In this document: positions 1 through 6,773 of the stretch, piece after piece
Layout: each line of letters begins with the position of its first letter
Position numbering within the stretch: position 1 is the stretch's first letter
NCBI GenBank assembly: GCA_031281685.1
Contig: JAITFA010000196.1
Span: 1-7,573 of the forward strand
Source of the DNA: Treponema sp.
GTDB taxonomy: Bacteria; Spirochaetota; Spirochaetia; Treponematales; Breznakiellaceae
Direction of reading: 5' to 3'
Length of the DNA stretch: 7,573 nucleotides
The notes under the pieces: generated by a model
Seen by the model: the letters and a program-made list of their open reading frames with translations, nothing else
The model's database searches: none
Told to the model about the DNA's origin: nothing
Translations under genes and position numbers: made by a program

Positions 1-21
1 GAGGATCGCTTCTTCATTCAT
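1..21 (-). CDS. 5' end of an unidentified gene leaving the window
   Basis: An ATG on the minus strand (bases 19-21) opens the reading MNEEAIL and continues past the window edge. A good ribosome binding site, AGGAG (plus-strand bases 31-35), lies 9 nt upstream of it. That site overlaps the TAG stop (34-36) of the discoidin-like reading frame, so the two genes look translationally adjacent in one minus-strand operon. Seven codons are too few to name a product. Given the neighbour, a phage-structural or surface-module gene is possible, but that is only inference. Confidence 0.5.
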
Positions 22-33
22 GGTGTGTGTCTC

Positions 34-550
34 CTACGACGCGCTTAATTCCAGCTTGTCTACCATAAGAAATTGCGAGCCTGAGCCGGAAGCGGCATAC
101 GACGTTCTGGTAACCCGAAGCCGGTAGTAACGGTAAAAACCGGGGCTGTCAAGAACAAACGGTTCCTGCCATGCGTGATCGCTTTTCCCGATAATATAAT
201 CCGTTACGCTGCCTAAAACCTCCCACTTGTCCACGCCTGAGGCGGTATTCCACGCGGCGGCGTCATTGGAACCCAGTATCTGAAAATCCCGCGGGTCTTC
301 CCAGTTGTTGGTGTAGCCGGTACTGGATTTGGAATTACAGCTTTTTAAGCGCCCCCGTCGGCGAACCACGCCTCGCCTAAATCTATCTGGAGCCACCAGT
401 CGCCGCCCTGTAGAGTATCCGTCCCTTTTCCCCGCAGGCCGCCGCGCTATCGACGCCCGTCAGGGCTGAAAAGGCTATGTAGGCCTCATAACTGGCCACG
501 TAGTTTTGGGAAGAAACTCTGTGCGGCGCGGGCGCTGTGTTGTTTGTCAT
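34..550 (-). pseudogene. Discoidin (F5/8 type C)-like domain protein, two frameshifts
   Basis: Three consecutive minus-strand frames together spell one discoidin-like domain of about 172 residues. Frame 1 starts at ATG 548-550 (MTNNTAPAPHRV...) and runs to about 433. Frame 2 carries DWWLQIDLGEAWFADGGA, a typical discoidin core strand. Frame 3 carries FQILGSNDAAAW and ends with FYRYYRLRVT and DKLELSAS before TAG at 34-36. Each switch is repaired by adding one base, near 423-433 (CCCTTTTCCCC) and near 341-350 (CTTTTTAAGC). Unrepaired, frame 1 stops at 383-385 and frame 2 at 345-347. Discoidin domains usually bind glycans or surfaces, and they also occur in phage tail and secreted proteins. No signal peptide is visible. 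The two lesions may be real decay or sequencing errors in homopolymers. The longest uninterrupted piece is 34-396. Confidence 0.75.
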
Positions 551-831
551 GTTTTACCATGTACCTTGTTCCAGTATCGCGCAAAATTACCCTTGATCCA
601 TTGCATTATCCTGGAAAGGTACTCCCCGTTCTCCGGTTTGATGACCAGATGGACGTGGTTATCCATGATACAGAAGTTGAAAAGCTGAAACGGGTACTTT
701 TGCTTCGCTCTTTTGACGAAGGTCAAGAACATAGTCTTGATCCACGGCGATTGGAGTTCCATCTCATTACGGTTAATTTCCGAGGTAACGTGATAGGCGG
801 CTCCGTCCTGAAGTTCTCTTGGATATCTCAT
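547..831 (-). pseudogene. REP-associated Y1/HUH transposase (TnpA_REP-like), 3'-truncated
   Basis: From ATG 829-831 this encodes 94 residues with the layout of Y1 transposases of the IS200/TnpA_REP type. It has an N-terminal MRYPRE and YHVTSEINRNE strand, then the metal-binding HUH motif in DNHVHLVIKP (H59 and H61), then the helix MQWIKGNFARYWNKVHGKT, where Y86 is a candidate nucleophile by position. Relatives continue past the HG(K/R)T segment with a GHFW-like stretch and are longer. Here a TGA (547-549) follows directly, so the C-terminal part is lost. The frame is open upstream to 894, but MRYPRE is the conserved family start. No clear ribosome binding site precedes it. The family uses single-strand DNA chemistry to recognise REP hairpins, and two REP-like repeats lie just upstream at 874-923. 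It is probably inactive. Confidence 0.8.
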
Positions 832-873
832 AGCTATAGATATGGCTCTGGGAAGGGCTAATGCTTTAGTGTA

Positions 874-923
874 TGTCTGGCACCAAAACACCACGGCAAA
901 CTTTATGTGTCTGGCACCAAAAC
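874..923. repeat. Two direct copies of a 16-nt REP-like motif
   Basis: The sequence TGTCTGGCACCAAAAC occurs at 874-889 and again, identically, at 908-923, a 34-bp period. The copies sit 43-92 bp upstream of the transposase start, where TnpA_REP genes commonly carry their cognate TGTCTGGCACC-like elements. The sequence shows the duplication directly. Its REP role is inferred from motif and placement. Confidence 0.65.
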
Positions 924-938
924 GATAGTCAATTCAAG

Positions 939-968
939 TTGTATCTTAATGGAAAGATAACGTATAAT
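939..968 (+). promoter_or_regulatory. Candidate sigma-70 promoter before the DUF4838-like gene
   Basis: TTGTAT (939-944) and a perfect TATAAT (963-968) are separated by 18 bp. Initiation would fall near 975, only a few bases before ATG 978, so either the transcript is nearly leaderless or translation starts farther in. No functional evidence is available. Confidence 0.35.
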
Positions 969-977
969 ACTCCTGTT

Positions 978-2111
978 ATGAGAAGTTTTGATGTTGCGAA
1001 AGCGTGGGAAATCCTTATTCCCGCAGGTATGCCGGCAGCACAGAAAGTTGGAAATGATTTGTCCCGCTGTATTGCCTTGCTCAGGCGGCAAACCGGTCTC
1101 GCTGAACAGCCCTGCCCGGTTAAAACCAGTGATGTTTCCATACCTGACGATACGGTTCCCATTGTTGTGTTGAACGCGGAGGCGGGCGGGCGTGAACGAA
1201 ATGGGTTCTCATGGCGCATCGGTAAAGAGCGCATTGAGTTATACGGGGAATCAGACAGGGGCTTGTGTAACGCGGTTTTCGATTTTCTGGTGGCGCTGGG
1301 CTTTCGCTGGCCCAAGCCTGATGAGGAAGTTCTGCCAGAATCAAGAGGCGAGTATCAGATCGCGGAAGAGTACGCCTACCAGCCCTCCAGCGTAGATACC
1401 ATGTACCGCCGGCTGCTGTTCTGGGGTAAGGACGCGCCTGAAATGTGGGAAAAAACCATCGTGTGGGCTGCGCGTAACCGGATCGACGCGCTCGTGTTTT
1501 CTCTGCGAAGTCAGCTTATGTGGAATAAACTCGCGGAGGTTGAACCTGAGCCTTTTTTTTTCTTTTTCACGAAAAAGAAAAAGCTTGTGCCGCCCTCGCC
1601 GTACCGCGACAAACTGCTTACGCTTGCCGAAGAATACGCTCTGTCCATTGAGATGGGCGGCTGGGACTTATCGTGTCTTCTGCCCAGAACTTATTATAAG
1701 TCGCATAAGGACTTCTTTCGTATGAACGACGGGAAACGGGAGCAAGCCAATAACTTTTGCCCAACCAATTCTGAGGCTCTGACAATCATCCGGCGGGAGG
1801 CTGAGAAGGTGTTTCGCGCCTACCCTGAAATCAACGTTTATCATTTCTGGCCAGACCGTGGGTATGAGACTGCCTGGTGTTCCTGTCCTACCTGTCGTGC
1901 CTTTAACCCGGAAGAGCAGAACCGTATTGCGCTGGCCACAGTCGCGGATGTCCTGCGCGATATCAAACCAAAGGCGCGTATCTCCTGTTTTGAGGATTCA
2001 AATATCAAAAAGGATATCGCGCTCAGGGCTAACCTCTTTATCGTGGAGCGTTTACCCGGAAACAGCGGCGCGGAAGCGAGTGGCTGGTTTTTATCGGAAA
2101 TTAAAGTCTGA
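978..2111 (+). CDS. DUF4838 / alpha-glucuronidase-N-like protein, apparently C-terminally shortened
   Basis: This reads 377 residues from ATG 978. The frame is open back to ATG 873, but that codon lies inside the REP-like repeat and is unlikely. No start has a convincing ribosome binding site. The first 120 residues follow the alpha-glucuronidase/GH20b-type N-terminal layout: an IPAG strand, an alternating helix and GLCNAVFDFLVALGFRWPKPDE, matching the usual 'Y.fLe..lG.RW..P' signature. The later part resembles DUF4838, with YHFWPDRG and a WCSCPTCRAFNPEEQ cysteine cluster. Such proteins are mostly associated with polysaccharide breakdown, and the exact reaction is not known. The end is odd: members are usually several hundred residues longer, while this one stops after ASGWFLSEIKV. 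A one-base shift at the T5 run (2088-2092) would extend it only to 2145. Residues FFFFFTKKKK (1554-1583) come from a palindrome. It is likely a degraded gene. Confidence 0.6.
   Translation: MRSFDVAKAWEILIPAGMPAAQKVGNDLSRCIALLRRQTGLAEQPCPVKTSDVSIPDDTVPIVVLNAEAGGRERNGFSWRIGKERIELYGESDRGLCNAVFDFLVALGFRWPKPDEEVLPESRGEYQIAEEYAYQPSSVDTMYRRLLFWGKDAPEMWEKTIVWAARNRIDALVFSLRSQLMWNKLAEVEPEPFFFFFTKKKKLVPPSPYRDKLLTLAEEYALSIEMGGWDLSCLLPRTYYKSHKDFFRMNDGKREQANNFCPTNSEALTIIRREAEKVFRAYPEINVYHFWPDRGYETAWCSCPTCRAFNPEEQNRIALATVADVLRDIKPKARISCFEDSNIKKDIALRANLFIVERLPGNSGAEASGWFLSEIKV
1557..1582. repeat. Perfect 12-bp inverted repeat with 2-nt loop inside a gene
   Basis: TTTTTCTTTTTC (1557-1568) is followed by AC and then by its exact reverse complement, GAAAAAGAAAAA (1571-1582). 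It overlaps a nine-T run (1553-1561). It encodes FFFFFTKKKK in the DUF4838-like frame, a stretch of very different composition from the rest of the protein. It could extrude as a cruciform or form an mRNA hairpin, and the T run is slippage-prone. Confidence 0.85.
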
Positions 2112-2162
2112 GCTAGTTCAAAAACTTGCTCTTGACCGAAAATAACTCATAGGAGTAATAAA

Positions 2163-3386
2163 ATGAAACTGTATAGTCGTGGACAACTTGTTTTTATTTC
2201 AATGATAAGCGCGTTTATTGCTATCGCGCTTATGGCAGGCGCGGGGATTCTGTTCCTTCGTAAGCATAACGCACAAACATCTGCCCAAGTGCCAGAGGTG
2301 GCGAGCGATGTGGTCGGACGTATAAGTGAATCGCCAATGGCTCAGGACAATGCTCCACGCATAAGCGTGAATACGGCGGATATCGTCCAGTACACCGATA
2401 GTGAGCGGGAAAACATCACGGTATATGAGCGACTGAACAGCGCGGTGGTGAACATCACAACTGAAACCGTGGCGATCAACTGGTTTCTTGAACCAGTACC
2501 GCAGGACGGCGGTTCCGGCTCTGGCTCAATTATCGACACCCGCGGCTATGTGGTTACAAACAACCATGTGATCGAAAACGCCTACAAGGTTTTCATCAAC
2601 CTTGCCGACGGCAGCCAGTACGAAGGCACGGTCGTCGGTACTGATCCGGAAAACGACATCGCGGTACTCAAGTTCAACCCACCGCGTGGCGTTACCCTCC
2701 GCATCATTCCTTTCGGGGAATCCGGCAACCTGAAAGTGGGGCAAAAAGTTCTGGCAATCGGCAACCCCTTTGCCCTTGAACGTACCTTAACCGTGGGCAT
2801 CGTTTCTGGTCTGGGTCGTCCCATACAGACCTCGAATAACCGCATTATTCAGGGTATGATACAAACCGACGCTTCGATTAATCCGGGCAATTCCGGCGGT
2901 CCCCTGCTTGATTCACAGGGACGCATGATCGGTATCAACACGATGATCTACTCTACCTCCGGCGGTTCAGTGGGCGTTGGCTTCGCCGTACCGGTAAACA
3001 CAGCCAAGCGGGTAGTGGCTGAACTGATCGAAACCGGACGGGTGCGGCGCGGCATGATCGACGCAACCATGATTCAGCTATTTCCAGCGCTGGTATCCTA
3101 TGCCAAACTGTCAGTTTCCAGCGGCCTACTCGTATCGCGGACACGGCAAAACGGGCTGGCGGAACGCGCTGGCATCAAAGCCGGAACCGAGCCGGTGCGC
3201 TATGGCTCCAGCGTGATTTATCTGGGTGGAGACATCATCACTTCGGTTGACGGCAGGCGTACCGATACCCTCGCGGACCTCTACGCGGCGCTGGAAGACA
3301 ACAAACCGGGCGAGACCATTGTGGTGGAAATCCTGCGCGGCTCAACCAAGAGTCAGTTGCGGGTAACGCTGGCGGACAGGGAGTAG
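2163..3386 (+). CDS. HtrA/DegS-type periplasmic serine protease with one PDZ domain
   Basis: A 407-residue protease of the HtrA (Do/DegP) family, which degrades or processes misfolded envelope proteins. Residues 10-32 form a hydrophobic membrane anchor (FISMISAFIAIALMAGAGIL) without an obvious cleavage site, so the enzyme is probably tethered and faces the periplasm. The trypsin-like domain spans about 80-295. Its triad is H135 in VVTNNHVI, D165 in DPENDIAVLKF and S244 in INPGNSGGPLL. The loop corresponding to DegP's long LA loop is short, as in DegS or DegQ-like members. One PDZ domain (about 305-405) contains GLAERAGIKAG and GGDIITSVDGR, and there is no second PDZ. AGGAG (2151-2155) lies 7 nt before ATG. 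It follows the DUF4838-like gene in the same direction, and no clear promoter or terminator separates them. All catalytic residues are present. Which paralogue it is (degP, degQ or degS) cannot be decided here. Confidence 0.95.
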   Translation: MKLYSRGQLVFISMISAFIAIALMAGAGILFLRKHNAQTSAQVPEVASDVVGRISESPMAQDNAPRISVNTADIVQYTDSERENITVYERLNSAVVNITTETVAINWFLEPVPQDGGSGSGSIIDTRGYVVTNNHVIENAYKVFINLADGSQYEGTVVGTDPENDIAVLKFNPPRGVTLRIIPFGESGNLKVGQKVLAIGNPFALERTLTVGIVSGLGRPIQTSNNRIIQGMIQTDASINPGNSGGPLLDSQGRMIGINTMIYSTSGGSVGVGFAVPVNTAKRVVAELIETGRVRRGMIDATMIQLFPALVSYAKLSVSSGLLVSRTRQNGLAERAGIKAGTEPVRYGSSVIYLGGDIITSVDGRRTDTLADLYAALEDNKPGETIVVEILRGSTKSQLRVTLADRE

Positions 3387-3388
3387 CT

Positions 3389-3991
3389 CTAATCAATAAA
3401 CATAAAATCATTGAAGTACAGTACGCTGATGCTGCCCAAGTGAAGCAGATTGTTATAGCGGCGCAAAAGTTCGGTCTTGATGGCCGCCTCGCCGCTTTGC
3501 CGCAGTTCAACAGCGCTATGGGTACTGAAGTATTCAAGCGCCGTGTTCCTGAACTCCGGCACCTTGGTGGCGAGTTCCTCTGCAAAGGCCCGGTCTTCGG
3601 GTAGATATGGAAAGGCGATAGATACGACTATCGTTATCGGCGGCTTGTCCACGCTGACCGCCCGCAAACGCCCGATACCTGTGAAGATGTTTTCCTGTAA
3701 CTGAAAAACTTGGGTCTCAGTGAGTGGCGCTTGCGTTGGCGAGTCCGTGTCTGGCGCGAGTATGCTGTACAGCGGTTCAGTGCCGTTCCTGAACACCAGC
3801 GCGTAGATTGTACCTGCCGCAATCAGTAGCGCCAGTAGTACCGCAACTACGATAAGCGTATGGTACACCAGTGCGGCGACTTTCTTTGGCGGCGGAGGCA
3901 CGACTGGCATCACGGGTGCCGTATTGCGCGGAACAGTATGTGGCATGGCGTGGCGCGGTGGTTTTATTGGCTGTGACGGACCTGCTTTCAT
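3389..3991 (-). CDS. FliL-like flagellar basal-body-associated membrane protein
   Basis: A 200-residue single-pass membrane protein. A proline-rich cytoplasmic N-terminus (1-37) precedes one membrane helix (about 40-67, ending GTIYALVF). The periplasmic domain (about 95-200) matches the FliL layout: a TIVVSIAFPYL strand, a charged helix with VPEFRNTALEYFSTHS, a GEAAIKTELLRRYNNLL helix and the terminal strand ISVLYFNDFMFID. FliL surrounds the flagellar stator and supports torque. Divergence is high, so this may be a paralogue rather than the fliL of the main motility operon. ATG 3989-3991 follows AGAAGG by only 2 nt, and an in-frame TAG just upstream fixes it as the first possible start. It lies 50 bp downstream of the MscS gene in the same direction, so the two probably share a transcript. 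Its stop is 2 bp from the htrA stop on the opposite strand. Confidence 0.75.
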   Translation of the reverse strand: MKAGPSQPIKPPRHAMPHTVPRNTAPVMPVVPPPPKKVAALVYHTLIVVAVLLALLIAAGTIYALVFRNGTEPLYSILAPDTDSPTQAPLTETQVFQLQENIFTGIGRLRAVSVDKPPITIVVSIAFPYLPEDRAFAEELATKVPEFRNTALEYFSTHSAVELRQSGEAAIKTELLRRYNNLLHLGSISVLYFNDFMFID

Positions 3992-4041
3992 TTCCTTCTA
4001 TGACTATAAATAATGGAGGTTCGCTGGATAACTTATGTTTG

Positions 4042-5055
4042 TTACACAAGCGCGATTCCTGCCTCCTCAAAACGGCTCAGTATCGCCATGTTGACGCGGT
4101 TCAGTGTACTGATATAGTCTGCGTCCTTAGCCACATAGAAGGTAAAGGTGATCTGACAGGCATTCCCGTTGATGCTCACCAGCAGGGCTGTGGGTGCGCC
4201 AGTACAGCCTTCTGTGCCTGTACCTATTTCCAGCAAAAGCGTGATGGCCGTCTGTATTTTTTCGCGGCCATTAGCCGTCTTAACCACGATGGACTGGTTC
4301 ACCGTGTTCGGGTCCGCACTGATGTTTTCAATGGGGGTTGCTGAAAAGACGCTGTTGGGAATGATCACCGTGCGGTTTTCCAAAGTACGCAAACGGCTGG
4401 TTCGCAAACTCATCTCGGTAATAAAGCCGTCGTAACCCATGATCTTGATACGATCATTGATACGGAATGGGCGATCCACAAACACTGTGATCGAGCCAAA
4501 GCAGTTTGCCAGCGTGTCTTTGGAGGCCAGCGCAAGGGCCGCGCCTCCTAAGCCAAGACCAGCCAGTAACGCGCTCACGTCATAACCCAGAGTTCGTAGG
4601 ATCAGCACAAAGGCGATGATCCACACGGCCACGCCACAAAGTTTTCTGGCCAGTGGTTTTATGTCGGTCGTTGAAGGGGACGTGGGATCGAGTGGACCCG
4701 ACGGCATATAGTGAACAAGGAGCGCGTCAAGCACTCCGCTCAGCATCCACGCCAAAGACACGATGATCAAAATTGAGAGCGAGCGGTCAAGCCACAGGTG
4801 CGCGGTCTCGCTCAACACGAGAAGATCAAACCCCAGCTTGACACCGGCAATAGTTACGATGAGGTTGATCGGGTGACCAATCTTTGAAAAAAGAATATCG
4901 TCAAACGCAAACGCGGTTTTCCGGCTGAGCTGCCTAAACACCGATGGTATGATTTTACCCGCGATAAAGCCGCCCACAACAAAGCAGAGCGCGAATAGCC
5001 ACTGCCGTAACTCATTACCCAGAAAACTATTGTCCAGAAATGTGTTTATATTCAT
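4042..5055 (-). CDS. MscS-family small-conductance mechanosensitive channel
   Basis: A 337-residue inner-membrane channel that opens under membrane tension and releases solutes during hypo-osmotic shock. About four hydrophobic helices (roughly 18-38, 60-80, 92-115 and 138-155) precede the pore helix. The pore segment SALLAGLGLGGAALALASKD (161-180) has the small-residue spacing typical of MscS TM3, followed by TLANCFGSITVFVDRPF. The beta domain holds GFITEMSLRTSRLRTLENR and VIIPNSVFS (210-238), and the C-terminal alpha/beta vestibule ends at V337. It has more helices than the three of E. coli MscS, as in YnaI-like members. GAGGAG (5061-5066) lies 5 nt before ATG 5053-5055, a strong initiation signal. 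A promoter is proposed at 5148-5176 and palindromes occupy the leader. The FliL-like gene follows 50 bp downstream. Paralogue naming is not possible from sequence alone. Confidence 0.93.
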   Translation of the reverse strand: MNINTFLDNSFLGNELRQWLFALCFVVGGFIAGKIIPSVFRQLSRKTAFAFDDILFSKIGHPINLIVTIAGVKLGFDLLVLSETAHLWLDRSLSILIIVSLAWMLSGVLDALLVHYMPSGPLDPTSPSTTDIKPLARKLCGVAVWIIAFVLILRTLGYDVSALLAGLGLGGAALALASKDTLANCFGSITVFVDRPFRINDRIKIMGYDGFITEMSLRTSRLRTLENRTVIIPNSVFSATPIENISADPNTVNQSIVVKTANGREKIQTAITLLLEIGTGTEGCTGAPTALLVSINGNACQITFTFYVAKDADYISTLNRVNMAILSRFEEAGIALV

Positions 5056-5066
5056 TCTCTCTCCTC

Positions 5067-5083
5067 GCGCTGTTCAGCGCTGA
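5067..5083. promoter_or_regulatory. Overlapping palindromes in the mscS leader, abutting the SD
   Basis: GCGCTG-TT-CAGCGC (5067-5080) and the 10-bp palindrome TCAGCGCTGA (5074-5083) overlap. They sit directly next to the Shine-Dalgarno GAGGAG (5061-5066). A hairpin here could affect translation, or the site could bind a dimeric regulator. Neither is shown. Confidence 0.45.
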
Positions 5084-5147
5084 CCTACTTTTATCAAAAT
5101 CGCCGTAAAACCCCTCTCATGGAAAAGCGGCACAACAGCAAAGACAA

Positions 5148-5176
5148 ATTATAGAAGAAATGCTGGCGAATAGCAA
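5148..5176 (-). promoter_or_regulatory. Probable sigma-70 promoter of the mscS-fliL-like operon
   Basis: On the minus strand, TTGCTA (5171-5176) is followed after 17 bp by a perfect TATAAT (5148-5153). Transcription would start near 5141 and leave a leader of about 85 nt containing the palindromes at 5067-5083. Confidence 0.5.
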
Positions 5177-5273
5177 CAACGCAGCGGTGTCAGAGACGTA
5201 TATAAACCCGTTTTTGGAAGTGCTAAACTTATCTAAGACTCGTCCGGTAAAGTTCTTTGTAAGATATGGCTGA
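5160..5273 (+). other. Doubtful 37-codon ORF in the divergent intergenic region
   Basis: ATG 5160 to TGA 5273 reads MLANSNNAAVSETY... and ends KFFVRYG. The frame is open upstream to about 5108. There is no good ribosome binding site, and it overlaps the mscS promoter on the other strand. I recognise no family. It could be a gene remnant or chance. The rest of 5056-5382 holds only the regulatory sites listed here. Confidence 0.15.
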
Positions 5274-5305
5274 GACCGCCTCAAGGATATTCGCGACTAC
5301 AGTCC

Positions 5306-5335
5306 GTCACAGATAGTTACAATAAGTAGTATTAT
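5306..5335 (+). promoter_or_regulatory. Weak candidate promoter for radA
   Basis: GTCACA (5306-5311) and TATTAT (5330-5335) are 18 bp apart. They match the -35 consensus at 4 of 6 positions and the -10 at 5 of 6. The start would fall near 5342, about 40 nt before the radA ATG. No better pair is seen in this region. Confidence 0.3.
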
Positions 5336-5382
5336 ACGAGGGTATAAGCAAGTGAACAAAAACGAGGAAAACTACTGAATAT

Positions 5383-6741
5383 ATGAAGAAACAAAAAACG
5401 CTTGTCTATAAATGTTCTACCTGTGGACATGAGGAGGTAAAGTGGCTTGGCCGTTGCCCGGATTGTGGCGAGTGGAACACCTTCGTTGAAACCTCGGCGG
5501 GACAGGGCAGTGGGCGGCTTGTGGAAGGACAACGGGTTCCCGCAACTTCGCTCCCTCTTTCTTCCATTGACGCGGATGCGGGGAGCCGTATCTCAAGCGG
5601 GATCGACGAGCTTGATCGCGTGCTTGGCGGCGGCATTATGAAACGCTCCGCAATACTGATTGGCGGTGAGCCGGGGATTGGGAAATCAACGCTCTTGCTC
5701 CAGTCTGCGGCTTCGGCGGAAACTAATGGTCGTGTGCTTTACGTTTCCGCCGAGGAATCCGCTGGTCAAGTGCGTATGCGGGCGGATCGGCTTGGCATTA
5801 AGGGTGAGCGGATCGAGTTATGCTGTACCGGTAGGCTTGAGGATATTGAGGCAATCATGGATGCGGTAAAGCCGGTCATCATCGTGGCCGATTCGGTACA
5901 GACCCTGCACTCTGACGAGGCTGGTCTCACCCCCGGCACGGTGAACCAGATGAAGTACTGTTCCTATTCGCTGATATCCTGGGTAAAAGAACACGACGCC
6001 GCGCTTTTTCTCGTAGCCCACGTTACCAAAGACGGCTCTATCTCCGGCCCAAAGACTCTGGAACACATGGTAGACACGGTTATCTACTTTGAGCAGAGCG
6101 ACGGGGACTGCCGTTTTCTGCGGGCAACCAAAAATCGTTTTGGTTCAGTGGATGAAATTGGTATTTTTACCATGGGTGAACAGGGTTTGAGCGCGGTTGA
6201 AGACCCATCGTTCCTCTTTCTGGTGCGCCGGGAAGGGGAACTGCCCCCTGGGGTCGCCACGGCTGCGGTGCTTGAAGGGACGCGGCCACTGCTTGTGGAG
6301 ATACAGGCGCTCACGGTTCCAGCCAAAGGCGCTATGAGTCGCGTATTTTCCGACCGGCTTGATTCGGCGCGGGTGGCGCGGGTGGCGGCGACGCTGGAAA
6401 AGCACCTTAGCTTGCGGCTTTCTGACCAAGACCTCTATGTCAACATGGCCGGCGGCATCAGAATCACCGAAGTAGGTGTAGAACTGGCCCTAGCCTGCGC
6501 TCTCTACTCGGCGCGAACCGGCCTGCCGATACCAGCGCGGGTCGCCATAGCTGGTGAACTGTCCCTGACCGGCGAGGTGAGGCCAGTACAGCGGATCGCG
6601 GCGCGTATCAAAACCAGCGCGAACTTGGGCTTTGACACGTTTCTCGGGCCTCAGTCTGAAAGCCTTGATATGCCGGACAAAGCGGTTGGCGACATAAAAG
6701 CTGCGATTAAAGCCCTATTTAGCGATGAAAAAAGGTCTTGA
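5383..6741 (+). CDS. radA: DNA repair protein RadA (Sms)
   Basis: A 452-residue cytoplasmic ATPase that works with RecA in homologous recombination, driving branch migration of recombination intermediates. The N-terminal C4 zinc finger has cysteines 11, 14, 25 and 28 (CSTCGHEEVKWLGRCPDCG). The RecA-like core carries Walker A GGEPGIGKST (94-103), a Walker B-type strand VIIVADS (165-171) and the RadA-specific KNRFG motif (250-254). The C-terminal Lon-protease-like domain (about 290-450) includes NMAGGIRITEVGVELALACA, and it lacks protease function in this family. Length and all motifs are normal for RadA. GAGGA (5364-5368) lies 14 nt before ATG 5383, a long spacing, but the conserved N-terminus supports this start. 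Its stop codon is embedded in the -35 box of the next gene. No operon partner is visible upstream. Confidence 0.97.
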   Translation: MKKQKTLVYKCSTCGHEEVKWLGRCPDCGEWNTFVETSAGQGSGRLVEGQRVPATSLPLSSIDADAGSRISSGIDELDRVLGGGIMKRSAILIGGEPGIGKSTLLLQSAASAETNGRVLYVSAEESAGQVRMRADRLGIKGERIELCCTGRLEDIEAIMDAVKPVIIVADSVQTLHSDEAGLTPGTVNQMKYCSYSLISWVKEHDAALFLVAHVTKDGSISGPKTLEHMVDTVIYFEQSDGDCRFLRATKNRFGSVDEIGIFTMGEQGLSAVEDPSFLFLVRREGELPPGVATAAVLEGTRPLLVEIQALTVPAKGAMSRVFSDRLDSARVARVAATLEKHLSLRLSDQDLYVNMAGGIRITEVGVELALACALYSARTGLPIPARVAIAGELSLTGEVRPVQRIAARIKTSANLGFDTFLGPQSESLDMPDKAVGDIKAAIKALFSDEKRS

Positions 6742-6766
6742 CAGAGTTTTCAAAATAGTATACTGT
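6738..6766 (+). promoter_or_regulatory. Strong promoter of the RRM gene, overlapping the radA stop
   Basis: A perfect -35, TTGACA (6738-6743), includes the radA TGA (6739-6741). Two -10 boxes are possible: TACTGT (6761-6766) after 17 bp, or TATACT (6759-6764) after 15 bp. Transcription would begin around 6771-6773. Confidence 0.65.
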
Positions 6767-6773
6767 TACATTG

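Noticed and set aside
544..861. Plus-strand 105-codon ORF opposite the transposase
   Set aside because: It is the antisense shadow of the HUH transposase frame and has no recognisable motif.
873..977. N-terminal extension of the DUF4838-like protein from ATG 873
   Set aside because: The start lies inside the REP-like repeat, lacks a ribosome binding site, and the extra 35 residues resemble no part of the family.
3871..4344. Plus-strand 157-codon ORF across the mscS/fliL-like junction
   Set aside because: It overlaps two well-supported minus-strand genes and shows no family features.
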